Made by a program: the position numbers and the translations under genes | Source of the DNA: Opitutia bacterium | GTDB taxonomy: Bacteria; Verrucomicrobiota; Verrucomicrobiia; Opitutales; Seribacteraceae | Direction of reading: 5' to 3' | Length of the DNA: 49,206 bases | Assembly: GCA_002686835.1 (NCBI GenBank) | Contig: NYYP01000002.1 | Span: 102,685-151,890, forward strand | The notes under the pieces: generated by a model | What the model was told of the DNA's origin: nothing | The model's database searches: none | Seen by the model: the letters and a program-made list of their open reading frames with translations, nothing else | In this document: piece after piece, positions 7,106-15,250 of the stretch | How positions within the stretch are numbered: position 1 is the stretch's first letter | Layout: each line of letters opens with the position of its first letter

Positions 7106-9268
7106 ATGAGCACAGAACAATCATCTGACAGTAAAAAACTACAACTTACCTTACAGCAGAAACTTGGCATTCTTTTGTCTTTTTCGAAGGACAAAGTCGT
7201 CGAGCAAATCCAATGCGTATGGTTTATAATTCTCTATTTGATAGTATTTCAGGTTCTTGTACTTGGGTTACCTATCGTTTATTCGCTGATGATTGCTGCT
7301 GGGATAATGATAGTGATTGTTGGTCTAGCCTTCTTTATGGAAGGATTGAGACTTGGACTGATGCCTTTGGGAGAAACACTGGGTTCAACTCTTCCAAGAA
7401 AGAAGATTTTGGGTATTCCCTGTTTACCTACAAGCTTGGCTTTTGGATTTGTTTTGGGTGCATTTGCCACCTTTGCTGAACCGGCAATCGGTGTTTTACG
7501 AGCTGCTGGAGCCGGGGTTGACCCAACCGCCGCTCCCTTGCTGTGGACCATTCTAAACACAGGGGCAGGGTTACTGGTAAATTGTGTCGGCGTGGGTGTA
7601 GGAATTGCCGTCTTATTGGGTGTACTTAGGTTTTACAAAGGTTGGTCGCTCAAGCCTTTTATATATGCTGGCGTAGTCATCCTTTCCTGCCTGACTCTTT
7701 ACATGCAATTCTCCGATGATCGACTTAAGCATGTGCTTGGGTTGGCATGGGATTGCGGTGCTGTAACAACAGGTCCGGTCACCGTTCCATTAGTTTTAGC
7801 CCTCGGTATTGGAGTTTGCAGAATTGTTTCGACTGGTGGGTCAAGCAATACCGGTTTTGGCGTCGTAACCTTAGCGTCGCTGTTTCCGATCCTTGCGGTA
7901 ATGTGTTATGCTTTGTATTTATTTGAGACGGATAACTATTATTTTGCTAAGCATTCAACTGCAAAATGGCATCAAGACGCTGGAGAATATGGCAAGAATT
8001 ACTCTAAGGATTTTCAGAAATTTGGTGAGCTAAAAGCTCAGGAAAAGATTGAATCAGAAGGGGGTGTTGGTGAAAATGACCTTGCATGGTCTTTATCGAT
8101 TGAAGAAAGAAAATTGATTCAAAAGCATTTGAATCAGCATAAGTCTCTCCCCGAGGGTTATACTATAAAAACTAAAGTATCTGAAGGCTCTATTTTGCCA
8201 AGTGCCTTAACGGGCAGTGAGCGTGAAAATGTACAGATAAAAGGAGCGCAAATTTATGTGGTAAGAGAAGGCTACAAAGCTCCCGATGCTGTGTGGGATC
8301 CTAACGCAGATATGGCAACTGCTTTTACAAACAAACTTGATTTCTTTCCCAATACCTTCAGGCCACAGGAAGTGGACAAAAATAATAATGGAATTGTTGA
8401 TCCCGGTGAAGATTTTTACAGTATTGAGGCAGACGGCTCCATAAATTATTCGCAAACAGATGGTAAACTCACTGGGCCGGATCAAGATCGTGGTGCCCTT
8501 GAAGGTGCCATATGGGCAATCGTTCCACTTTGTACGATACTATTGCTCGTCTTGATTGTTGGGCTAAGACAAAAACCCAAGCACATGGATGAGTTGATTA
8601 TTGGAATAGCTTGTGCTGTTATTGGTATGTGCCTGTTTAATTTGGGGATTTCCCTTGGTCTCACTCCTTTGGGTGAACAGCTCGGTGGTAATGTTGTTTC
8701 CAGTTTTGCATCTATACAACCCTGGCAATCCGAGGGATTCATCGATCCGATGTTTCATTCTTCAACGGTTGGTAAATGTTTAGCCATTTTATTCGGATTT
8801 ATTCTCGGTTATGGAGCAACCTTAGCTGAGCCTGCCCTTAACGCTCTTGGAGCAACAGTTGAGAAAATTACGGTTGGAGCATTCAAAAAGAACCTTCTTA
8901 TGCAGGCAGTCGCTACTGGGGTTGCCTTGGGAATTGGCACTGGAGTGGCTAAAATTGCTTTCAACTTAGAACTTTGGTATCTATTGATTCCTCCATACGC
9001 CATGCTTTTGGTTCTTACTTTTATTTCGAGTGAGGATTTTGTAAATTTTGGCTGGGACAGTGCCGGTGTTACTACAGGACCGATTACGGTTCCTTTGGTG
9101 CTAGCAATGGGTCTTGGAATTGGTGCAAAAACTGGTGCCATTGATGGATTTGGAGTCCTATCTCTCGCCTCTGTTGGTCCAATAATAACCGTTCTTACAG
9201 TTGGTTTGCTTGTACGAAAAAAACCAAAAAATCCTACTTCCTCAGAACATCAACCGGAGGCTGCATAA
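7106..9268 (+). CDS. Duplicated DUF1538 integral membrane protein (putative transporter)
   Basis: Polytopic inner-membrane protein of 720 residues with two DUF1538 halves (about 35-275 and 460-705). Each half repeats the same motifs: GLRLGLMPLGETLG and GISLGLTPLGEQLG; FAEPAIGVL and LAEPALNALG; TTGPVTVPLVLALG and [27 protein letters not shown] and GFGVLSLASVGPI. Such internal duplication is common in transporters, but no substrate is established for DUF1538 to my knowledge. Between the halves lies a hydrophilic stretch of about 180 residues, with an EF-hand-type loop at 424-435 (DKNNNGIVDPGE). The stop codon abuts the start of the PII-like gene, whose ribosome-binding site lies inside this gene. 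Transport controlled by PII-type partners is the natural inference. Confidence 0.88.
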   Translation: MSTEQSSDSKKLQLTLQQKLGILLSFSKDKVVEQIQCVWFIILYLIVFQVLVLGLPIVYSLMIAAGIMIVIVGLAFFMEGLRLGLMPLGETLGSTLPRKKILGIPCLPTSLAFGFVLGAFATFAEPAIGVLRAAGAGVDPTAAPLLWTILNTGAGLLVNCVGVGVGIAVLLGVLRFYKGWSLKPFIYAGVVILSCLTLYMQFSDDRLKHVLGLAWDCGAVTTGPVTVPLVLALGIGVCRIVSTGGSSNTGFGVVTLASLFPILAVMCYALYLFETDNYYFAKHSTAKWHQDAGEYGKNYSKDFQKFGELKAQEKIESEGGVGENDLAWSLSIEERKLIQKHLNQHKSLPEGYTIKTKVSEGSILPSALTGSERENVQIKGAQIYVVREGYKAPDAVWDPNADMATAFTNKLDFFPNTFRPQEVDKNNNGIVDPGEDFYSIEADGSINYSQTDGKLTGPDQDRGALEGAIWAIVPLCTILLLVLIVGLRQKPKHMDELIIGIACAVIGMCLFNLGISLGLTPLGEQLGGNVVSSFASIQPWQSEGFIDPMFHSSTVGKCLAILFGFILGYGATLAEPALNALGATVEKITVGAFKKNLLMQAVATGVALGIGTGVAKIAFNLELWYLLIPPYAMLLVLTFISSEDFVNFGWDSAGVTTGPITVPLVLAMGLGIGAKTGAIDGFGVLSLASVGPIITVLTVGLLVRKKPKNPTSSEHQPEAA
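9256..9260 (+). promoter_or_regulatory. Strong GGAGG ribosome-binding site of the PII-like gene
   Basis: GGAGG lies inside the last codons of the DUF1538 gene, eight bases before the next ATG. The upstream TAA is directly followed by that ATG, which suggests coupled, near-stoichiometric translation of the two proteins. Confidence 0.7.
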
Positions 9269-10378
9269 ATGAATAATCTAGAAAGTAAAAATAATGTCTC
9301 TTTGGTGAATTTAATCTTACCGAAAGATTCCTTGTCATCGGTGACATCTGATTTGCAAAAGGCTGGGGCTAAGGGGATTTTTCATGTTGCCGCTAGAGGC
9401 TCAATAATTAGTGAAGGTGGCTTCCTTTCGAAAATGTTTCCTCCCCCGGCACCAGAACAATGCCTGGTTCAAGTATTGATACCAGATTCAGAAAAACAAC
9501 GCCTCTCCGATGTAGCGATATCATCAGGGCGGCTAGACCGTGTAGGGGCCGGTGCCATTTTTAGCATATCCTGTGATAAAGCGTATCATTCACAAAGTTT
9601 TCCTCTGACTGATGGAAGCGATGAATTTAACTCTCATCAGTCAGCGTCTATGGAGGCAATATGCTGTATTTGTGAAAAAGGCGTTGCAGAAGATATTGCT
9701 CAAGCAGCTTTAACAGCAGGTGCACCTGGTCCAACTGTAACTTTTGGAGAGGGTGGGGGCATTCGGGATAAAATCCCTCTCCTTCGCATGACTAAGGGTC
9801 CTGAGAAAGAATTCGTATGGTGTGTGGTCGACCGCTCTGAATCAAGTGAGGTTTTTATTAATATGGCCCGGGCTGGTCGAATTACTGAGCCAGGTCGTGG
9901 CTTTATGTACTCCATCCCAGTGTCTGATGGAATTATCAATGTTAGCAGTACTGTGTCTAGCTCCTCTCATGGAGCCAGCATGGAACAGGTTATCGCTGCC
10001 CTTGATGAAATTAAAGGCGGAAAAGATTGGAGGGCAACTGGAGAAAGTAAGTCCACTTCTTTGAATACCACCTTTTTACAAAACTTGACTGGATTATATT
10101 GTGTTGTACCTAGGGATTTTTACTCAGAGGTATACGATTCTATACTGGATGCCGGAGCACCTGGAGTAAGTACTAACTTTGGTGTTATGGCAGATCAGAC
10201 AGGTTCTGGTGAAGAAGCATGCAATGAAGAATGGGCACTTGTATATACATCCCTTGCCCCCGCTTCTGTTGATAATGTAATGGGCGAGATATCCTCTAAG
10301 ATTGAGGAAATAGGTATTGATCGTTACGCATTTTATACTTTACCAATTCCCCGAGCATTGACTTACCTTGGCGGTTGA
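9269..10378 (+). CDS. Triple PII-like domain protein, partner of DUF1538 protein
   Basis: The 369-residue soluble protein reads as three consecutive PII-fold (GlnB-like) domains at about 10-107, 126-228 and 272-369. Each has the beta-alpha-beta pattern and the characteristic last strand: DRVGAGAIFSISCDKAY, GRITEPGRGFMYSIPVSD and IGIDRYAFYTLPIPRAL. These resemble the GxGKIFVxPV signature of PII proteins. PII proteins are normally trimers of single domains that sense nucleotides and 2-oxoglutarate and gate transporters, so one chain with three domains could form a covalent pseudo-trimer. T-loop regions differ between the copies, and no uridylylated Tyr motif was recognised. PII-family genes beside DUF1538 genes are a recurrent arrangement as I recall. 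Ligand and effect are unknown. Confidence 0.82.
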   Translation: MNNLESKNNVSLVNLILPKDSLSSVTSDLQKAGAKGIFHVAARGSIISEGGFLSKMFPPPAPEQCLVQVLIPDSEKQRLSDVAISSGRLDRVGAGAIFSISCDKAYHSQSFPLTDGSDEFNSHQSASMEAICCICEKGVAEDIAQAALTAGAPGPTVTFGEGGGIRDKIPLLRMTKGPEKEFVWCVVDRSESSEVFINMARAGRITEPGRGFMYSIPVSDGIINVSSTVSSSSHGASMEQVIAALDEIKGGKDWRATGESKSTSLNTTFLQNLTGLYCVVPRDFYSEVYDSILDAGAPGVSTNFGVMADQTGSGEEACNEEWALVYTSLAPASVDNVMGEISSKIEEIGIDRYAFYTLPIPRALTYLGG

Positions 10379-10383
10379 TCTTT

Positions 10384-11268
10384 TTAGCAGTTAAAAAATT
10401 GGACTGAAGTCCATTCTCCCATCTCCTTTAAGCTGTATTCGGGATGGTTGCCGGTTGTAGCCTCTTGAAATGCATGTAGGACTTGGTTGACTTCCTTTGT
10501 CAATATTCCAGAAAGTACAATGGAAGATCCGGAATGGGTATGTTGCAGTATTTTGCTTGCGCATTTAATAAGTATATCAGCCTGAATATTAGCAACAATA
10601 CAATCAAATGTGCCTATGGATTGTTTTAAATCAAACACATCGTAGGTATTGAAATTTACTTTGTGTGCTAAATTATTTATGTGTGCATTTTCTTTAGATA
10701 TTCGTACTGCGTCTTCGTCATTATCAACTCCAACAACATTTGTATATCCCAGTAAAGAGGCAGCTAAAGAAAGAATCCCCGATCCACAACCTAGGTCCAA
10801 TAGGCTTCCTGCGTTTTTTTGAGATTTGTTCCTTTCAATCAGAAACTCCAAGCACATCCTTGTTGTTTCATGGTTTCCGGTTCCAAATGCCATGCCTGGG
10901 TCTAAAAAGAGTGCGAGTTCTTCACTGGAGGCGATGTATGTATCCTTTAGCCAAAGAGGAATCAAATGAAAGGATCTGTACCGCCAAGGAGTGAAATGCA
11001 TTTTGTAGGATTCTTTCCAGTCTTGATCGTGTATTAATGTGTTTGTAAATGTAAATTTTACTAAATTGCCGATTTCTTGAGATAGAGCAGATTGTTGCTG
11101 TTGCATTTCTTCTTTGGATGCAAAGAAACCATGAAGTTGACCATCTCCAGTAATATAATTGACCTCTAAGACCCATTTAGATGGGGCATTTTCAAAAAGA
11201 TAACCTTCTACATAATCAGTCTGTTCTGAAGGAATAATTGAGGAGCTTTTGTAAAGAGTTTCAGGCAT
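10384..11268 (-). CDS. prmA: Ribosomal protein L11 methyltransferase
   Basis: SAM-dependent enzyme that methylates ribosomal protein L11. Its 294 residues match the usual PrmA length, with an N-terminal substrate-recognition part and a C-terminal Rossmann methyltransferase. Recognised motifs are GTGNHETTRMCLE, the SAM loop LLDLGCGSGILSLAAS (about 157-172), the acidic VGVDNDEDAVRISKENA, and the family-specific catalytic-region motif DCIVANIQADIL. Its ATG overlaps the purN stop by one base (TAATG), so it is the last gene of the minus-strand run. It converges on the PII-like gene with only five bases between stop codons. Confidence 0.95.
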   Translation of the reverse strand: MPETLYKSSSIIPSEQTDYVEGYLFENAPSKWVLEVNYITGDGQLHGFFASKEEMQQQQSALSQEIGNLVKFTFTNTLIHDQDWKESYKMHFTPWRYRSFHLIPLWLKDTYIASSEELALFLDPGMAFGTGNHETTRMCLEFLIERNKSQKNAGSLLDLGCGSGILSLAASLLGYTNVVGVDNDEDAVRISKENAHINNLAHKVNFNTYDVFDLKQSIGTFDCIVANIQADILIKCASKILQHTHSGSSIVLSGILTKEVNQVLHAFQEATTGNHPEYSLKEMGEWTSVQFFNC

Positions 11269-11840
11269 TAGCTACAAAATCCTTCTGAGATTTCTGCGAT
11301 TACAGCAGGTAATAGCATATGTTCGGCAGCTTGAACTTTTGCCATGACAGACTCTAATGTATCTGAAGACATAATGCGAACAGGTGCCTGAGCAATTATT
11401 TTGCCGGCATCTAATTCCGGTGATACCCAATGAACTGTGCACCCAGTAATTTTAACTCCGGCGTTCCACGCTTGAGTAACCGCATCCTTGCCTCGAAAAC
11501 TTGGTAATAAACTTGGATGTAAATTGATAATCTTAGAATCAAATGCCTGGATGAATTGATTACTTAGAATTCGCATAAATCCAGCAAGGACGATTAAATC
11601 GGGGCGAAACTTTTTAATTCCAGATACCCATCTCTCGTCATCGGTTACATTGGAATGTTTGTAGCTGCCTAAATAGACTTGAGGAACACCAGCTAATTTT
11701 GCGGCTTCCAGGATTCCGCTGTTGGGCTTATCTGAAAATACACCCACAATATCACAGTCCTGAATTAATCCTGATCTTTGGGCGTCTAGTATTGCTTGGC
11801 AGTTTGTGCCCTTGCCTGAACCCATAATTACAGTTCTCAT
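11268..11840 (-). CDS. purN: Phosphoribosylglycinamide formyltransferase
   Basis: Third step of purine synthesis: transfers formyl from 10-formyltetrahydrofolate to GAR. The 190-residue protein has the phosphate-binding loop GSGKGTNCQAI at its N-terminus and the catalytic motif INLHPSLLPSFRG, with the family's Asn and His. The Asp-containing VSPELDAGKIIAQ completes the catalytic set. It overlaps the upstream heptose adenylyltransferase by four bases (ATGA) and touches prmA downstream, so translation of the three is likely coupled. No other purine gene is nearby. Confidence 0.96.
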   Translation of the reverse strand: MRTVIMGSGKGTNCQAILDAQRSGLIQDCDIVGVFSDKPNSGILEAAKLAGVPQVYLGSYKHSNVTDDERWVSGIKKFRPDLIVLAGFMRILSNQFIQAFDSKIINLHPSLLPSFRGKDAVTQAWNAGVKITGCTVHWVSPELDAGKIIAQAPVRIMSSDTLESVMAKVQAAEHMLLPAVIAEISEGFCS

Positions 11841-12361
11841 TTATCAGGCAGATTGGGAGATATTCGGGTACCTTGAATGGTATTAATGATATTGGTCGTA
11901 CTAAAACCATCAAGAAGAGGAACAAAATGGATTTCAGCCCCAACTTTTTCCAAGGAAATTCGTTCTTCTTCGTTTAGTTTTTCCAAGGAATAGTCACCAG
12001 ATTTGACATATATTTCTGGCTTTAATTCAAGAATCTCGTTTGCAAGATGAGTATCCTCAAAGATAAAAACTAAAGAAACAAATTTTAAACAGCTAAGCAT
12101 GTAAGCTCGTTCATTTTCAGAATAAATCGGACGGGTTTTGCCCTTCAATGAACGAACACTTGAATCCGAATTGAGTGCTACCCAGAGTTCATCACCCAAT
12201 TTGGAAGCTTTTTCCAAAGAGTAAATATGACCAGCATGCAAAAGATCAAAGCATCCGTTAGTAAGAACAATCTTTTTGTTATGATTGACTTTCTCCTGCC
12301 TTGCTTTGCACGCATCTGAAATGGTGAAGCACTTTGGGGGAAACTTACCGCGAGTATTCAT
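11837..12361 (-). CDS. rfaE2: Heptose 1-phosphate adenylyltransferase (stand-alone HldE C-domain)
   Basis: Activates D-glycero-beta-D-manno-heptose 1-phosphate to the ADP-sugar used for lipopolysaccharide inner core. The 174 residues form a nucleotidyltransferase domain with the signature TNGCFDLLHAGH (HxGH active site) and RPIYSENERAYML. The motif VKSGDYSLEKLNEEE is typical of RfaE2. The kinase half found in E. coli HldE is absent, so this is the split form and a separate RfaE1-type kinase is expected elsewhere. It starts two bases after dnaJ and overlaps purN. It implies a heptose-containing outer-membrane LPS. Confidence 0.92.
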   Translation of the reverse strand: MNTRGKFPPKCFTISDACKARQEKVNHNKKIVLTNGCFDLLHAGHIYSLEKASKLGDELWVALNSDSSVRSLKGKTRPIYSENERAYMLSCLKFVSLVFIFEDTHLANEILELKPEIYVKSGDYSLEKLNEEERISLEKVGAEIHFVPLLDGFSTTNIINTIQGTRISPNLPDK

Positions 12362-12363
12362 AC

Positions 12364-13509
12364 TCAGCCATCTCCCTCAAAAAAACGTTTTGCTTTGTTA
12401 AGTATGCTAGAATCTTCACCAATATCTTTTTCCCCACAAGAAAGGCCAAAATCCACGAGTTTTTGCCGTTGTTCTTTATTTAGGTTTTGGGGTACATCAA
12501 TTATTGCTTTAACATAAAGGTCACCTTTATGGGAAGGAGATCGTAAATTAGGCATTCCCTTATCACGAATACGAAATGTTTTGTTACAAGGTGTGCCAGC
12601 AGGTATTTTCAAAGTTACTTTTCCATCCAAAGTGGCTGCCTCGACTGTTCCTCCAAGTGTTGCTAGAGTGAATGGTATAAAGATTTCTTGAAAAAGATCA
12701 TCTTCATCGCGTTCAAACAAATCATGTGATTTTACCTGAACATCAACATACAAATCCCCAAACGGCCCATTCCGAGGTCCAGCATCTCCTCTTCCCCGCG
12801 AGCATAACCGAGAATTGTCGTTTATTCCTGCGGGAATTTTAACTTTCACAGAATCGCTGTTTTTTGTGCGTCCTTCACCACTACAGGAGGTACAGGGGTT
12901 CTCGATGATGGATCCGGAACCGTTGCAAGTTGGGCAGGTCCTCCTGATACTAATAAATCCTTGATTGGAAGCAACCTGCCCAACGCCCCCGCAAGTGTGA
13001 CACATAGTTTTAGACGATTTATCAGATGAACCAGTGCCATCACATTTAGAACAGGCTTGATGGCGAGAATATTTGATTTCTTTTTCAACCCCTTTAGCAG
13101 CCTGTTCTAGGCTGATCGATACGGTAACCCTCAGATCATTTCCTCTAATTCCTTCGGATGCGGAACCTGAGGACCCTCCACCGAAGAAATCCTCAAATAT
13201 ACTACCGAAACCACCACCACCACCGCCACCAAAGACATCTCTAAATAAGTCAAAAGGATCCACACCTCCAGCAGAATGCCCTCCACGAAATGCATCATGA
13301 CCGAATTGATCGTACTTTGCCCTTTTCTCTGGGTCCTTTAGAATATCAAAAGCGGCAGATATTTCTTTGAACTTTTCTTCTGCTTCTTTATTTCCGGGGT
13401 TTTTATCAGGATGAAATTGAACAGCTAACTTACGGTATGCTTTTTTAATTTCTGATTCAGATGCATCTCTACTAACACCTAATACTTGATAGAAGTCTTT
13501 ATCTGACAT
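12364..13509 (-). CDS. dnaJ: Chaperone DnaJ
   Basis: Hsp40 co-chaperone that stimulates DnaK ATPase. The 381 residues show the full type I layout: J domain (1-70) with HPD at 33-35, a Gly/Phe-rich stretch (about 72-120, including a run of seven Gly), a zinc region with four CxxCxGxG motifs beginning at Cys153, 170, 192 and 206, and the C-terminal substrate-binding domains. It follows grpE after 42 bases. dnaK is not in the window. Confidence 0.98.
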   Translation of the reverse strand: MSDKDFYQVLGVSRDASESEIKKAYRKLAVQFHPDKNPGNKEAEEKFKEISAAFDILKDPEKRAKYDQFGHDAFRGGHSAGGVDPFDLFRDVFGGGGGGGFGSIFEDFFGGGSSGSASEGIRGNDLRVTVSISLEQAAKGVEKEIKYSRHQACSKCDGTGSSDKSSKTMCHTCGGVGQVASNQGFISIRRTCPTCNGSGSIIENPCTSCSGEGRTKNSDSVKVKIPAGINDNSRLCSRGRGDAGPRNGPFGDLYVDVQVKSHDLFERDEDDLFQEIFIPFTLATLGGTVEAATLDGKVTLKIPAGTPCNKTFRIRDKGMPNLRSPSHKGDLYVKAIIDVPQNLNKEQRQKLVDFGLSCGEKDIGEDSSILNKAKRFFEGDG

Positions 13510-13551
13510 GATTTTATCTACAAAAAAGTTTTTATTTACATGTCCAGACCA

Positions 13552-14127
13552 TTAAGAAACGGACTCATCTACAGCTTTTTTTGAAACAATTACGGATGCT
13601 GGTCTGAGTAAATGGTCCCTAAGGCGGTATCCTTTTCGAATTACCTGTAAAACCATATCTTCATCTTCGCCCAACTCATGACCGATTGCATCATGAAATT
13701 TTGGATCAAATGGTTCACCAATTCCTTCGATACAAACAAGCCCATAGTCTTCTAAAGTGTTTTGCATTTGATTGATTGCCATTTTAAATCCGTTAACAAC
13801 TGGACCCTCTGGATCCGCTTTTTGGGCTTCATCTAACCCCATTTTAAATGCATCGATAACGGGGAGCAGGTCCTCTATTAACTGTAGACGAGTTCTCTGA
13901 ATTGCTTCCTCGCGGTCCCGGATTGATCTTTTCTTCAGATTTTCTAAATCCGCAAAAGTTCTCAAGTATTTGGACTGTAAACTTTCGTTTTTGCTGTATG
14001 CTTCAGAGAGTTGATTTTTAAGAACTGAAGGACTTTCGTCTATTTCTTGTTCATCCTTCACAAACTCCTCCTCTGTGGAGTTGGATTCATCATTTTCAGA
14101 ATTTGTTAAATCTTCTTTCTTTTCCAT
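13552..14127 (-). CDS. grpE: Nucleotide exchange factor GrpE
   Basis: Releases ADP from DnaK. The 191-residue product has an acidic disordered N-terminus (about 1-45), a long helix/coiled coil (about 45-100) and the GrpE beta wing. The family signature region includes GEPFDPKFHDAIGHE and VIRKGYRLRDHLLRPASVIVSK. It lies directly upstream of dnaJ, the common heat-shock pair. I searched the 88-base gap upstream for a CIRCE element and did not find one, so control by HrcA is not supported here. Confidence 0.96.
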   Translation of the reverse strand: MEKKEDLTNSENDESNSTEEEFVKDEQEIDESPSVLKNQLSEAYSKNESLQSKYLRTFADLENLKKRSIRDREEAIQRTRLQLIEDLLPVIDAFKMGLDEAQKADPEGPVVNGFKMAINQMQNTLEDYGLVCIEGIGEPFDPKFHDAIGHELGEDEDMVLQVIRKGYRLRDHLLRPASVIVSKKAVDESVS

Positions 14128-14215
14128 TATTAAAGTTTTGAGCCCAAAGGGTTTAAATAAATGCTTCCTTGAAAATTAGGTCAACATGAATGAAGTGGAT
14201 CTTTGTTGTTTTAGA

Positions 14216-15178
14216 TTAGTCCACAGAAGCGGGTTGATAAAAATTATCTGTAACTATGAGATCACCTGAACTTAGAAAGGTTATTTTACATTCTTGGTCA
14301 AAGGGAGATAAAGCAAGATTACCCGCTTCAATTACATTTCCCCCAACAGAAATCCTAGCTCCCATTGGATTAAGTATGACACATTGCTCATTGGCTTTTT
14401 TAAGTGACAATGTCTGGTTTTTTATCCCCTTGAATTTCCTTATCCTAAAATGATCACAGTCAGCCAGTGTTTGGGTTGTGGATTGAGATTCTTTAAGGAC
14501 AGATGGCTCAAAATCATCAAAATCAATACATTGTAGAGATTCTTCAATATGCAACTTTCGTGGTAGTCCATCCGTTCCTTCTCTGCCCCAATCAAAAACC
14601 CGAAAAGTAGTGTCGGAATTTTGTTGAATTTCTAAAATGAGATTACCCGCATCAATTGCATGCATCTGTCCGCTTTCGACAAGAATCGAATCGCCCGCTT
14701 TTGATGTAATACGGTGACAAACAGTTTCCAGGCTTTCCTGCTCTAATGCCTGAATAAAATCCTTTCTGCTTTTACCTTTTTTAAGGCCAACAAATAATCC
14801 TGCATGTGCTTCTGCATGAGCAACATACCAATTTTCAGTTTTAGGCTCTCCATTTAATGACTTTGCCAGTTTACTTGGCGGGTGAACTTGTAAGCTTAAC
14901 CGATCTGTGCAATCGAGCCATTTTACAAGTATTGGAAAGCGTTCTCCCTCATCCCATCCGGGCCCCATAATTTTATGGGGTTGAGATTTTAAAAGTTCAC
15001 GAAGAGTAATCGATTCATCTTGGTAGTCTACCAAGGTAGACTGACAATCCGTGCGATCTACGATTTCCCAAGATTCTCCAATCCTGATATTTTTTGGAAT
15101 TTCACGCCCCAGAACTTCTTCCAAGGCTCGTCCCCCCCAGACTCTTTCAAAATAATGCGGTTCAAACTTGAAAATCAT
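14216..15178 (-). CDS. manA: Mannose-6-phosphate isomerase, class I
   Basis: Zinc enzyme interconverting fructose 6-phosphate and mannose 6-phosphate, feeding GDP-mannose and envelope polysaccharides. The 320-residue size fits the short bacterial type. Visible family motifs are HYFERVWGGRALEEVLG at the start, the zinc-site LSLQVHPP, the active-site ENWYVAHA, GQMHAIDAG with a further zinc His, and the substrate-binding FRVFDWGREG. It heads the minus-strand run towards grpE (88-base gap) and diverges from ftsK across 72 bases holding an inverted repeat. Confidence 0.93.
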   Translation of the reverse strand: MIFKFEPHYFERVWGGRALEEVLGREIPKNIRIGESWEIVDRTDCQSTLVDYQDESITLRELLKSQPHKIMGPGWDEGERFPILVKWLDCTDRLSLQVHPPSKLAKSLNGEPKTENWYVAHAEAHAGLFVGLKKGKSRKDFIQALEQESLETVCHRITSKAGDSILVESGQMHAIDAGNLILEIQQNSDTTFRVFDWGREGTDGLPRKLHIEESLQCIDFDDFEPSVLKESQSTTQTLADCDHFRIRKFKGIKNQTLSLKKANEQCVILNPMGARISVGGNVIEAGNLALSPFDQECKITFLSSGDLIVTDNFYQPASVD

Positions 15179-15222
15179 CTCCTTTACAGTTTCTATGTTA
15201 GGGTATGGGTGGTGAAATTATC

Positions 15223-15240
15223 ATAGCGTTAATACGCTAT
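15223..15240. promoter_or_regulatory. Inverted repeat between manA and ftsK, candidate operator
   Basis: ATAGCGTTAATACGCTAT has perfect 7-base arms around a 4-base centre. It sits in the divergent manA-ftsK gap, ten bases before the ftsK GTG. Without a T-tract it is a better operator than terminator, but no regulator is known. Confidence 0.4.
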
Positions 15241-15250
15241 TTCTAGACAA

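Noticed and set aside
14128-14215. CIRCE element or heat-shock operator before grpE
   Set aside because: TTAGCACTC-N9-GAGTGCTAA is not present; only a weak AAACCC/GGG imperfect symmetry is seen.
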